DNA from: Pyricularia pennisetigena
Lineage: Eukaryota > Ascomycota > Sordariomycetes > Magnaporthales > Pyriculariaceae
Direction: 5' to 3'
NCBI RefSeq assembly: GCF_004337985.1
Contig: NC_043744.1
Location: forward strand, 2,826,408 to 2,890,407
DNA length: 64,000 nt
Of the stretch, positions 43,704-54,743 are shown in pieces. The stretch's first letter is position 1. Every line of letters starts with the position of its first letter. The position numbers and the translations under genes were made by a program. A model generated the notes under the pieces. It was not told the DNA's origin. It saw only the letters and a program-made list of their open reading frames with translations, and searched no databases.

Positions 43704-46091
43704 GGTAGGCTGTCAAGAACCGATGGTCTTGATTCAGGCCAACTGAGACTTGACTACTGCGAGTAATGCTTGTGGGTAACAAAAGGCGCTTGGAAGTGTT
43801 CAGCGAGCTATTGTAGCGTGTGCAGGGTATATTATGGGGTAGACTTGGCCAGCAGCTAAGTAAATAAAGTAGACAGGCAAAGTAGCTTGGGTAGCTTGGT
43901 AGGTAGCAGGGCTTGGCAAGGCGTAGCTTCTCGGGCAAAAACAAGATCCAAGTCCTGGGCGTTCTATAAATGTAACGGTAGTCACGAAGCTGGTGTGGGT
44001 AAGCAAAAAAAAAAAGGAGATGGTGTGTAAGTGACAGGCAAGAAAAGGGAAATGCCGAATATGTATATTAAACTGAAATGCCAAGGACACACAAAGATAG
44101 ACGATGATGCAAGGCCTCGATGGTCTAGGTGATACAGAATCACAAACAGACTTAGCGCGATTTGTGGGAGACTGTAGTAAAGGCGTCAAGGGTGTGATTA
44201 TGGCAGTTAGGCGTCGGCCCTCCCTTCTGCCACGCACAGGATCATGTTCCGGTATGTGCATGCCCGTGACCTCCCTCCGATTTCGACCACATACCGGTAA
44301 CCACCTTAGCCATCAACTCATCGATCGGCGCGTCAAATTCTAGGTGCCTGCCTCAATAAATTTTTGTTGGACGCCCGGGTGGTGAATGAAACGTGGGCTG
44401 ACGAGGTTGGTCGCCCTCCAGTTCTGCAGTGCCATCTTTGATCCCCTTCTCGGTACCCACCCGAGCCACCCAGCAGAATAGCGTCACTTCATGTCGATCT
44501 CTCTTTGTGGGCAGTTGTGCCATTGGTCAGTCTTGCTAAGCATATGGGGCCTTCGCTACACCAAGAAAGAACTGTCCCCACATCACGCAGGGTCCTGGAG
44601 CCTTATGATGTCATTCTCTTGGTAAGCTCCTCAACCGGTAATTCTATTGTTCAGGGGAAGCGTCAAACAACATGGATGGTAAAAGGGGGACACGAGATCG
44701 GAGGCCAATTCGGACGCGAGGGGAAATATCTGTAGCATCCATGTCCATGATATATTTCATCCCTTCCAAAGGAGGCAAACGGAGGCTAAGTGCTAAAGCG
44801 GTGCGACATGCCACCGCTTCTCTTACGTCAACGTCAACATGATCTATCCGCGCGTGCAAACTACGCCAAAATGTCACTCTCTTTGACAAAACTTTGACAA
44901 AGGTAGAAATTCTGTAATCAGAGAGGGTTTGGCTCATCGTGGATGCGACTGCTGGACAAGAATCGAAAATAATTTATTACCGTTAGAACTACCGCATACT
45001 CCTGTGTCCTTTCCATATGTCTGTCCTATTTACCCCATGTCGTCTTATCATCTTCTTGTCTTTTTCTTGGTACTGACACTGAGAATTAGCGAGTACCCAC
45101 AGCTCGCCAAGGCATTGAGCTTATCCCTTCAGCAGTTCCTATCGTCCCAAAAGAAAGGATCTCTAGACAAACTGAGACAAACAGCTAGGTACCCGAACCC
45201 ATAGAGACAAGCCGAACCAAACGCAGACAGGGTCTATTCTAGAATTACAGAAATCGCCACCAGAAAAAGACTCCTCGGCTTTAGCCTAGCGGGGGATAGG
45301 AAGCAGGTGAAATCTGAAAAAAAAAAAAAAAAAAAAAAAAAAAGAAAAGAAAAAGTGATCCTATGCATGGTATGGTATTTAGTAATAGGTAATAACAAAG
45401 CTATTATCATGGCTTTGTTTTTACATGTTGGGCATAAACTGACGCCAGCTTACTTGTCCGCGATTTCTTACGAATTTCAGGATCCATGCTACCCATGCCG
45501 TCACGATGCATACAACAGGGCCTCAGCCTCAGGAGTTTTACTGTCAAGTGACCCCCCTCTAACGCTAGCCAAGAACCCCTCAAACGCCCGTTCCCAAGCC
45601 AGCTATTCTAGCCAAAATCCCCCCTCCATCCTCGGTCTAATTACTTCTGTACTAGACTAGACTAGTTTGCTACCACATGCCAATTAAAGTAACCCAAAGG
45701 CCCTCGACCCCGTACCATCCGGTTTTGCCCTTCCAATCATTCTTGGCTCTAGTGTGACCAGTTAGATCACAAAACACCAAATAACTCTAATTCCTAATGA
45801 TGGAAAGATTCCGACGGTTTTCCGGTGATACATTTCATGACTCGGCGCAATACATCAGGCACTACTTATACCGTAAATCAAAAAAGGACGGCAGTCTAAT
45901 TATTAGCCTATTTCTTCTATCAAAAGTGTTGTATGTACTAGCTTTGAGTTTTTGTCAACAAATCACAATGAGATGAATGATCTGCAACCGCCGACACATC
46001 AATCAGCCTGCCCCTTGAAAGCCCAATGATGACCTCCTTATCTGACTGCTCTCTAAAATGAGCCGTAACAGTTCAAGCTTGAAAAAAGATT
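43704..46091. other. Intergenic, 2.4 kb
   Basis: The left part is the pyrimidine-rich (coding-strand) leader of the Arg/Ser-rich gene; a 153-codon minus frame at 43800-44261 there has no motif. An A tract of 11 nt lies at 44005-44015 and one of 27 nt at 45317-45343. The right end is the 3' flank of the deacetylase gene. No RNA gene was recognised. Confidence 0.5.
45317..45343 (+). repeat. A27 homopolymer
   Basis: 27 consecutive A lie in the intergenic region, 750 bp beyond the stop of the deacetylase gene and T relative to its coding strand. No SINE-like body precedes it. Confidence 0.9.
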
Positions 46092-48593
46092 TTACAAGGG
46101 AGGTGCGTTGGGGTCCTCCATGCACTGGTCGACGCGCATGAGGTTCTTGCCGGTGGCCTTTGCCAGCTGGATGAACTGCCTCAGGTAGCTGACGGTGCTG
46201 GGGTAGAGGTAGTGCAGCACGACAAGGTTGCCGCCCTTGGCGATGTCGCGCTTGAAGGCGTCGAGCTGCTTCTCGGGCGTCGAAGACTCGGCCCAGAGCC
46301 AGTCCTCGACGTCGACGCTCCAGTTGACAATGTAGGCGCTGTCGGACCCGGTGTTGGCCACCAGCCGCTGCCTCATGCGGGCGCCCTCGTTTCCAAAAGG
46401 CGGGCGGAAGTACTTTGTGGTGTAGCCGTTGAACTGTTCCTTGACGGCCTGGATGTCCTCGGCGTACTCCCAGTCGATGGCGTCGTTGTTGGGCAGGCCC
46501 TCCATCTTGGGGTGCGTGTACGAGTGCAGCGCCAGCTGGTGGCCCTGCGAGACCATGTCGCGGTAGATGTTGGTCAGGTTGGTGCCGGCGTCTTCGAGCG
46601 GCGCGCCCACCGTGAAGAAGGTCACCTTGATGCCCTCGTCGCGAATGATGTCCATGACTTGCGGTGCCAGGTTCGGGGCGCCGTCATCGATGGCAAATGC
46701 GAACGAGTTGGGTCGCTTGCAGGCAAATACGAGGTTGCCAGTTGCCAGCTTGTTGGGGATCTTGAAGTTGTCGGCGACCTTGTTGACAATTTCAATCTTG
46801 GACAGAGTGACGGGCTCGCTCGAGTAGAAGCCCTTGAATGCCACGGCGAGGGCGCGCTTGCGCTCAATGTTGAAGTGCGACATCGGGATGTAGATGTGGC
46901 CATTGCTGGCATAACGTGAAGCCTCGATCGAGTCCCAGGTCTCAGGGAAGGGCGCGATAGTCTCGTCGCACTTGGAGTTGTGCTGCTGAAGTGCAATGGT
47001 GAACTTGGTGCTGCCGCTGTACTGGATATGGAGGTAGCCGCCGTCGAAACCGCTGAGGTCCTTGCACGTTGTTCCGAGGTTGCTGTAGAAGGCGTAGTCG
47101 GCGTCCGTGGATGTGATGGTCAGCTTGTTGGTGCCCCAAACTAGACTCATGGCATCGTCGCCGCCGTGCCAGCCGCCCTGGTTGTTCGTGTTCTTATTAG
47201 AAAACGTATCGATCACCATGCTGGCTTGGGTCGGGCCGATAGGGGCAGCGACCGTCGCCGAGGGTACGGTTGGGTAGGTGTGTTTGGGAACGCTGTACTC
47301 AACCGCTTGGTTGCCACAGTACAAGGCCATGGGGCCCAAGACGACGGCGCCAGGCAGCTCGGCAAACAGCACCGTGTTGAGCTTGGTGAAGTCGACCTCG
47401 GGGAACTTGGCAAAGTCAATGTGGTAAAGCTTCTCGGAGCCGTCAAATGTCCAACCAAGATCGGTGGTGCTCTTGTAGCCCGATGTAGCCTGTTCAGAGC
47501 TATCACACGATTTGACAGAGGCAAGCTGGATCGCGAACTTAGATCCAGAAGGCGCCTTGATCCTCAACGAGATGCCGCCATAGATACCCTTGACGTTGAC
47601 GCAACCCGTTTGGCTGTAGAAGTAAGAGCTTTTGTCCTTGGGATTCAGTGTTACTCTGTTGTTGGTTCCGACCACAATGGAGTTCATGGAGCCCTCGTCA
47701 CTGGACGGCTTCAGCATGGCGTTGTAGTACAGGAAGGTGAGGCGTGACTGTGACTGCCAGTCGTCAATGACCTGTGTCTTGCATGTGCCAGCTGAAGGCT
47801 GGGCCCGCGAGGTTGAGGAGGTCGCCGTTGTGGCTACAGCAGACGTGGGCGCGACAGACTGGGCCGAGGTGACTCGGGTGGGAGCGACTGTGCTGGCCCC
47901 AGCGGTGTTTCCACCAGTTGCAGAGGTAGCGGCGCTTGGCGCAGCTGAGGATGATGGTACACTTGAAGGGTTGCACACAAGCTGGATATTGCTCAGCTTC
48001 CACCCTGCCTTGGTTTGTGAGAAGACGCTGAAGGCAAAAGTTGAGACAAAGTCGAGCTTCGGCGCTTCAGTACCGACAAAAGAGCTCAGAGGTACGGTGA
48101 AGGTCTTCTGCGTGGTACCGATGCCGGTCAAGCCGTAGTAAGCGCTCTTGTAGGTAGCCCCGTCATCGCAAGAAGGTTGCGTCTGGATCTCGATAGTCAT
48201 GGACGATCCGGCAGCCGGAGCCTGAGCCACGAACGAGATTGCGTTGTATCCATCGGCAGTTGTCTTGCGGCATGAAAACGACTCGTAGAAGTACGAGTCG
48301 GCCTTTGGGGTGAAGGACAGGGCCCCGCCGGAAGCCGATATCTTGGCCATGGTGCCATCGTCTGCGGGCAGATAGCGAGTGTAGCTGTTAGTTGTTGGAC
48401 AACCTCGGATTAAACGAGGTGCTGGTGGTGAACTTGACTTACCGCTGGTGTATGATCCAAGGCTGTTGGTGTTTGTAGAAAACTTGGAGAAGTTATCAAT
48501 TACTAGATTTGAGCTGCAGACAGCAGCATTGCTGCTACTTGCTCCCAGGCCAATAATGCCCAGGAAATTGGTAAGGCGAGAAGCGTTATTCAT
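46092..48593 (-). CDS. Secreted polysaccharide (chitin) deacetylase with three N-terminal repeat domains
   Basis: This enzyme is predicted to remove acetyl groups from chitin or a related wall glycan outside the cell. Exons 48443-48593 and 46092-48361 give 806 residues. There is a signal peptide (residues 1 to about 24). Three related beta-rich domains follow at about 28-195, 265-430 and 455-600, each starting with a VID-(D/N/T)-(W/F)-S-like strand and containing an Asp-rich DDGxM-like segment and an F/Y-Y-S...C motif; the first two are joined by a Ser/Thr/Ala linker. The C-terminal NodB-like catalytic domain has all five motifs: Asp609-Asp610 (in AIDDG), HSYTH at 663-667, RPPFG from 703, DVEDW at 734-738, and His767 in LVVLHYL. 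The 81-nt intron is stopless and a multiple of three. There is no CBM18. Confidence 0.9.
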   Translation of the reverse strand: MNNASRLTNFLGIIGLGASSSNAAVCSSNLVIDNFSKFSTNTNSLGSYTSGKSSSPPAPRLIRGCPTTNSYTRYLPADDGTMAKISASGGALSFTPKADSYFYESFSCRKTTADGYNAISFVAQAPAAGSSMTIEIQTQPSCDDGATYKSAYYGLTGIGTTQKTFTVPLSSFVGTEAPKLDFVSTFAFSVFSQTKAGWKLSNIQLVCNPSSVPSSSAAPSAATSATGGNTAGASTVAPTRVTSAQSVAPTSAVATTATSSTSRAQPSAGTCKTQVIDDWQSQSRLTFLYYNAMLKPSSDEGSMNSIVVGTNNRVTLNPKDKSSYFYSQTGCVNVKGIYGGISLRIKAPSGSKFAIQLASVKSCDSSEQATSGYKSTTDLGWTFDGSEKLYHIDFAKFPEVDFTKLNTVLFAELPGAVVLGPMALYCGNQAVEYSVPKHTYPTVPSATVAAPIGPTQASMVIDTFSNKNTNNQGGWHGGDDAMSLVWGTNKLTITSTDADYAFYSNLGTTCKDLSGFDGGYLHIQYSGSTKFTIALQQHNSKCDETIAPFPETWDSIEASRYASNGHIYIPMSHFNIERKRALAVAFKGFYSSEPVTLSKIEIVNKVADNFKIPNKLATGNLVFACKRPNSFAFAIDDGAPNLAPQVMDIIRDEGIKVTFFTVGAPLEDAGTNLTNIYRDMVSQGHQLALHSYTHPKMEGLPNNDAIDWEYAEDIQAVKEQFNGYTTKYFRPPFGNEGARMRQRLVANTGSDSAYIVNWSVDVEDWLWAESSTPEKQLDAFKRDIAKGGNLVVLHYLYPSTVSYLRQFIQLAKATGKNLMRVDQCMEDPNAPPL

Positions 48594-49614
48594 GTTGGGC
48601 AGTTACGAGCATGTATTAAACAATAATGAGTGTGAGGCCAGTTATGAGAATGGCAAGAGTTGTATATCAAAGAAAGACTTTGAGCAATAACGAGAGACAG
48701 TTTCCAAAACGAACAGACGCGGCGAGTGCCGCAAATGAGTGACTTTGGTCGAGGAGATTAGGAGAGAGTGATGGGGGTGCAGTAGCAGCATACCGAAACA
48801 ACTACAGAGCCTTTCGCTTTATCTTATATGCCCCAGAGGAACCTGCGCTTGAATGATCGCCACTCTACACCATAGCATGCATCTGATCTCGTGTTAGCGC
48901 CGAGAATACCAAAATGGCCTAGAAGTATGCCAAGCGAATGTTCTATATCGAGACCTGGATCTCCGTAGGGCAGCCAAGCTGTCGGTGGAGTGATTCCAGC
49001 ACCTGTCTCCCACGCGATCAGTTTGACCTCTTCACTAGGCTTCTTGGCTTTCTGGGCATCTATAATCTCCCAACAACTCGTACAGGGCGGGGTGTGATGT
49101 GGAGGCTTGAACTGGTTCTCAGGGCAAAAACACAACGGATTCTTTAGCGGCTTGGAACAATATCTGTGGTGGGCGGTCAGAACATCCAATCGTTTAGTCA
49201 GGGGTGGTTTGTGTGCTAGTTGTGTTTGGTCCTATAATTAGCGGGAAATCCAGCCGCCGTCCTTTGCGCATTCTATTGCGCCAAGCAGGAACTAGTATCC
49301 GAGCCCTCATCCGTCAACCGTAACCGTTTTCTACCTCAGCGAGATTAGGAGATACTTTCCAGCCCTTTTGTCAGTGCTGAAATGGGCCAGTGTAGCGCCA
49401 TTGGAATATTGCGAACTGGCACCCCTTGAATCCTAATCTTGACGTTGTTGCCCTGAGGTGTCTAAGCCCCCTTTTGTTATTCTTTAATTGATACGTGCTG
49501 TGTCAAAGAAAGCTCTCTTGTTGCCCGGTAAGGTAGCCCCGAAAGTCTGACACATTCAGAAAGATGCCATCAAAAATCCCCGAGACTGAGCGACAGATAC
49601 GAGATTCGGCTTCT
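48594..49614. other. Intergenic; promoter of the deacetylase gene
   Basis: A TATAAGAT box on the minus strand lies at 48821-48828, about 230 bp before the deacetylase ATG. A 121-codon minus frame at 48824-49189 has no motif and is not called. The right end is the 3' flank of the FSH1-like gene. Confidence 0.5.
48821..48828 (-). promoter_or_regulatory. Candidate TATA box of the deacetylase gene
   Basis: TATAAGAT on the minus strand lies about 230 bp upstream of the predicted start codon at 48593. It is the only strong TATA-like element in the first 300 bp; that it is used is inference. Confidence 0.4.
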
Positions 49615-50522
49615 TCAGGCTTCTTGAACTGTTTGTGCAATGACATCTCGTACCAACTGCGCTATCCGTAGGGAAACCTCGGTAGATCTGGGCACATCAT
49701 GGCCTCCTTGGTGGTCGTACATTTTCCTGTTATTACAAAAGTAGGCCAGCTGCATACTGGATGGCCATCTCGGGTCCTTGCCGCCATAAATATGGACAGT
49801 AGGTATCGTGATGCGCAGATCCTGCGGGAAGGTGGTGAAGTCCAGTCCATAGACATCTGTCGGGCTGGGCATCTTTCTGGGGTCGTGACACAGATCCAAT
49901 GTGTTGTCCCAGAGACCAACTCCAGGCTTAATCTTATCGGGATTTTTGGCTAGGTTTTGGAGTTCTGCCGCCTTGGCCTTGAGGGCCTTGGCAGTACGAT
50001 CATTGATATCGTGAGCCCGTTGCGAGACGCGGATACCCAGATCTTCCAGTGAGGCAAAAGGCATGCCACCACAGATGAAGATGACAGACTTGAAAGGAAG
50101 GGGGCCGTCAGGAGTCTCGCGGGCGTGGTACAGCAAATAGCTACCAACTAAGGCGCAGCCTTGAGAGAAGCACAAGATGGCATCATATGGACCGTTATCA
50201 GCCATGTATTCATCGAGCCAAAGGTGAGCGGCGCGGATGGCTTGTGGGGTAGCCTGAGGCCACCATGTAAAATTTCCCGAGCTGAGCCATAGTGCATCTA
50301 CTCCTGGTGCAGCACCGCAGAGGAAGGGAGCATCCACAAAGTCGAAGCTGTAAGAGCTGTCAAGCTTACTCCGGAAAGCAACTAAACTTGGTCGATTAGT
50401 TGCTGTACTCAAACACAAAATAAAAATTGACAGGTACCCAGGGTCAACGTGTACTGCTTACCTGTTTGACTTTTCAAGATGGCGGCGCTTGTGCCGAAGC
50501 CGTGAAGACAGAGGACCCTCAT
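49615..50522 (-). CDS. FSH1-family serine hydrolase
   Basis: This is an alpha/beta hydrolase of the Fsh1/OVCA2 group, with unknown physiological ester substrate. Exons 50462-50522 and 49615-50381 give 275 residues; the intron is 80 nt. The start is fixed by the family signature at the very N-terminus, MRVLCLHGFGTSA. The nucleophile is Ser93 in CFSQG, the acid Asp223 in GGKDP, and the base His248 in GGHDVPR; all are present and in order. WLDEYMADNGPYDAILCFSQG and SVIFICGGMPF are typical strand-turn segments. An insertion of about 45 residues (Lys/Ala-rich, about 145-190) separates the core from the last strands. The gene diverges from CHM7, with about 1.07 kb between. Confidence 0.93.
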
Positions 50523-51588
50523 CTTGCACTAAAATGACCGTTGATAGTGATTGATATGAGTTCTGAGCAGCTCGATTTAATCCAGAGCATAGGAATATTC
50601 GACTAAACTAGATTTTCGCAACGTGATTTGGGAAAGTATAGGATAGGATAGGATAGGAGCAAAAAGGGTTGAGGAGTTGTGAACACGTTATTTGTAAGAA
50701 TCAAACAAAGAAGCAAATGACACATATCAAGCCGCCCAAGTCATATAAGTAGGTAATTACTTCTCACCAGATCCAATTCAGTTTTTGATATTTGTCAGGA
50801 TTGTCGGGAGTCCGACATGGAGAGAGTCCGTACTTGACTTGACATGCATGGCTTGCAGGATGCAACCTACGGATATCACAGCCATGCTAAAAAGTGATGT
50901 AATATATTTATTTTCCTATAGAAATCCTAAAGGCAGGAAATCATTGTTAGAGACTTGGTGTCAGATTACATCGGATCAATAGGCGCCTTAGACAGTCGGG
51001 ATAAGCGCACACGCATCTTGTTCTGATGATGGTAAAATTTTGGTTGGCCGAATCGAACATGGTTGTTGTTTTTGGCTCTTACTGGAATCCAGCCAAGTCA
51101 GTTTAGGCAGGTTGACGGGGTCAGGCCCAACGTGACAGGCGACAGCAACGCCCCACCATGATGCAAACCAGGGGTCTCCATACCTGACCACCGCCGCCGC
51201 TACCAAAAGCCCCGTCCCGCACCAGGCGCTGGGTTCCAGTGCAACCAGTCAGCACCTTGCTTGAGCCAAAACGAACAAACCACTGAAAGCCCACTCATGC
51301 CCGCTTGTTTGTATCCTTACGACGCCAGCATCAATAGCATTGGATGAACGTCATCCCAGGCGCGTGACCAATACCTGTCTCGCTCGCTATTTTGGCCTAG
51401 AAAACGTATTACACGATTGGGATTATTTTGAGTACCAGTCACGCCGGATTTCTTTTTGCATTCCATTAGACGCTGCGACGGGACGCTTGCCTCTGTTCAC
51501 TACATGTTTGCAGCAAACAAGCCAGTGAACATTTAACTCTACCAGCGGACGGAACCCAACCTCCAACTTAGGGGGCACCGATACGGAG
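50523..51588. other. Divergent promoter region of FSH1-like and CHM7 genes
   Basis: About three GGATA units occur near 50641-50657. No protein-like frame or RNA gene was seen. Confidence 0.5.
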
Positions 51589-53138
51589 ATGGGTGACCTT
51601 GTTGAGTACCTGTGCCAGAACGAGCCCAGCTTCCGCAAGTGGGTCAAGAACCTAACCTATCTTATACATTCAAACATTTCACAAGATTGCCGTGCAACTA
51701 ACGTCATCCGGCTTGTCGCAGAGCACGACTTCCCGCTCTTTACTCCGACTTCCTCGGCCAGCGTGCCTCAAACCCCGACGGCTACGCCGCCAACGTTTCG
51801 GCATGGCGCCGCGCCCTTGCCACTGTGGCCCGCTCCGGCTTGGTCAACGCTGCCGGCTCTGGCTCCCCGAACATGCTGGTTCTCAGCACCGATGAGAGCC
51901 TCGTCCGCGCACTCGAGAGCAGGCAATACGGCCGACCGCTGGCCCTCGGAGTGGTCGTGCAGGAGGCGATGGCTTCAGGCGACCTTGTTCCTCTCAAGGA
52001 TTTCCTCGGCCGCAAGCAGAGCATATACGATAAGTCATCCTCCTGGGGAGCCTTGCCGCTGAATGTTGTCAGCTGGGGATTCAGGCAGCTAGGGGCCATG
52101 GCGGGCCTGGGAGGACCGTCTGATAAGATGCCCAAGGCGCAGCTTGTTGTTGTCGCGAATTTGGAGCTGGCTGCGAAAGCCTTTGGTGAAAAGACGGCAG
52201 ATGCCAACTCGAGATTCGAACGGACGTGGTCGAAGCCTCACTTTCTCAAAACCTTCGCGGCGTCTTTGCTACCATCCGGACCCTCGGGACCCATGACTCT
52301 GTCTGGGACCGATGTCGATGTTCTACTGACTTTCTTGTCAAGGGATAAAGACTTGGTGGTTTATGACGGAAACACGGTTAGGATGAAAGATGCCGCCGGC
52401 CAGGAATCACCCACGATCACGCAGGAGGACGCAGCAATTGCACAACTAAAGGAGCTGAGGGAGTATCTGGGCCACCAAACACAAATTCTAGAGCGTCGCA
52501 TCGAAGACCTCGCCGCCGCCGCCAAAGATGCGGTTGCTAAGAAGAACCGCGTCTCGGCACTAGCAGCCCTCAAGTCCAAAAAGCTTGCCGAGACGTCACT
52601 GGCGAGCAGGTTTGCCACGCTATCCCAGCTAGAGGAGGTTGCGTCACGCATCGAACAGGCAGCAGATCAGGTGCAGCTGGTCAAGGTCATGGACACGAGC
52701 ACCGAGGCACTGCGCGGGCTTAACGAACAGATCGGTGGCGTCGAGCGCGTCGAGGACGTCGTCGACCGCCTGCGGGAGCAAATGGATGCCGTCGACGAAG
52801 TCGGCACCATCCTCGCCGAGTCGGGACCGGTGTTGGACGAAGGCGAGCTCGACGACGAGCTGGCCGCCCTCGAGGGAGAAGAGAAGAAGAAGGAAGAGGA
52901 GGCAGCCGAGCGCGCGCGCAAGGAAGTCGAGGCTGTCAAAGAGGCCCAGCAAATCAAGGAGACCGAGGAGCTGCGCCGAAAACTCGATGCCATCGGGGAA
53001 GTTCCGACAAAGGATCCGGCTATTACGGGCGCCCAGGGAGAAGATCCATCCAGATTGGATTCTGTTGAGAGGGACACGGTCGATGTTCTCCGGAAATTGT
53101 CCCTCGAAGAAGATCGCGAGGCTCAGCCTGCTGTCTGA
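51589..53138 (+). CDS. CHM7: ESCRT-III-related protein Chm7/CHMP7
   Basis: Chm7 works at the nuclear envelope with the Heh2/LEM-type membrane proteins in surveillance and sealing of nuclear pores. Exons 51589-51638 and 51722-53138 give 488 residues. The donor is AA|GTGGGT and the acceptor CGCAG; the join reads FRKARLPALYSDF, which matches family N-termini, and a CAACTAAC branch point lies 27 nt upstream. The N-terminal half is a winged-helix-like region (about 18-230). The Snf7 region runs from about 252 to 381, with QLKELREYLGHQTQILERR, coiled coil, and the later helix LREQMDAVDEVGTIL. The acidic, Lys/Glu-rich tail (from about 385) follows. There is no strong MIM motif that I can name. It converges with RAD18, with 241 nt between the stops. 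Confidence 0.88.
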
Positions 53139-53379
53139 TCAACAAATTACACATTCTAACCCTACAGGTAATAAGCATTTACATGGCGTACGGCGGACTT
53201 GTTTTTTTTTCTTCTTTTTTGGAGGGGTAGGCATGATTTGTAAAACGTCAATGTTGTGGTTATCAAGTACTTGACCTATTGTTGGTCAGGATCATGTATT
53301 GGTACAATTCAGGAGCATGATATATATCCTAATTTTGGGCAAATCCGAGCCGATAAATTTTTTAAACATTAATTCGTGA

Positions 53380-54743
53380 TCATGACTGCGCTTTCTCTGG
53401 TGTTCTGGGGATAAAGCTCTCCCCAACATGCTCTTTGTTGCCGCATAAATCAGCATCATTCATGGACGTGCCAGAGCCAGCGATGGTCGCCTCAGTGTTA
53501 ATGACCTGCGGCTGCTCTTGAGCCGGGCTTGTGAGGTCGACCACCTCATCACTTTTTCTTTGCTCAGGGGTTTCTAGTGATGGCGTTGGCGCACCTTCTC
53601 GCAAAATTTGATGTGGTACATTTTGCTCCAAATGTTCCGGTTTAGGCTTGGCTCTTGATTTCCGGGCGTTTGCTATTAAATCCTTGAATGAAGACTGATG
53701 TTTCGTGGCCCAAGCCTCGCCGTCGAAATCTTTATCCTTGATTTGAGCGCCGAGAGTAGCTGCTCGAGATGGGGCAGGGGCGCCTACGGTCCGCTCCCAT
53801 ACTCCAAGGTCTTGTTGCAACTCAGAGCGCTTCTTGGGCCTGAGGGAGTCGCAATTGGCGTTCCATATTGTGACCCATTCCTTGTGCCGCCTCTCCAGAA
53901 GCTGACGGTTGCCTGTTGTAGAAATCCCCAATGCCGAGAGCTTTTTCCGCAGCTGTTGATCGTTGAGCATTGAGTAATTTAAAGGAGGCAGGCGCTCCAA
54001 GGGCTTTGTTGGTGCTTGGGACGTTCCCAAATAAAGTGGCGGTGCGCTCGCCGTCGTTTGTGGCGCTTGTGGTTCGCCCGGACAAATGTCGAGGTGGTTG
54101 TAGACACGTTCTGGTTTCATACGGGCTCTGCATATCGGACACCCGGCGAGTCCGTCATCTGTATAAAGTCAGTTCAGCTGCAGGGCGTGGAGTTCAGCGC
54201 AAAGGGGGTATTTTGCATACCTGGCTCATCATCCATATACTCCCCAGCGGAACTTGCCACTTCCAGAACAGTCTCCTGTCGCATCATGGCCGCGGTAGCC
54301 TGGGCTCCCTTTGCTTTGCTCTGCCGTGTAGACATTCTAGTCCTCTTCCGCCCTGTCTCACCATCCAAGCCTTGTTCGTGATTCTCGGCCTTGCGCTTTG
54401 GTGTTTGGGGCGGCTCGGAATCGGGCGGTAGGACCTTGGGAGTACGGGCAACCTCGAGAATGGAAGCGCGGGCTAGCACAAAGGCATCCACAGCCTCCCG
54501 CATAGAGTGGTTACCCCTCAGCTTGTTTTCCTGGTCCGTTGCGCGGCATAACGGGCACTTTCCGTCGACGCTCAGAGACCTCCGGATGCAGAGCGAGCAG
54601 AAAGTGTGGCTGCACGAGGTGATCATGGGGGTATTGTAGAAATCTTTGCAGACATGGCATCGGAAGGCCTGTTCGACTGACATCAAGGCCGCAAGTGGGG
54701 TGTTGAGCCAGTCGGTCGAATCGGGCACGTCATAAGCGTCCAT
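53380..54743 (-). CDS. RAD18: Postreplication-repair E3 ubiquitin ligase RAD18
   Basis: With Rad6, Rad18 monoubiquitinates PCNA at stalled forks. Exons 54221-54743 and 53380-54158 give 433 residues. The RING finger has all eight ligands: C29, C32, C44, H46, C49, C52, C63, C66. The UBZ4-type zinc finger (C181, C184, H196, C200; C-x2-C-x11-H-x3-C) begins right at the exon junction. A SAP-like DNA-binding helix pair with [15 protein letters not shown] lies near 230-275. The C-terminal part is acidic and low-complexity, with VVDLTSP near 375. The length is close to yeast and Neurospora homologues. The order RING, UBZ, SAP is diagnostic. Confidence 0.96.

Noticed and set aside
43800..44261. 153-codon minus frame upstream of the Arg/Ser-rich gene
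   Set aside because: Lies in the leader and promoter of that gene, Phe/Thr/Pro-rich from pyrimidine tracts, no motif.
48824..49189. 121-codon minus frame upstream of the deacetylase
   Set aside because: No motif, and it spans the candidate TATA box region.
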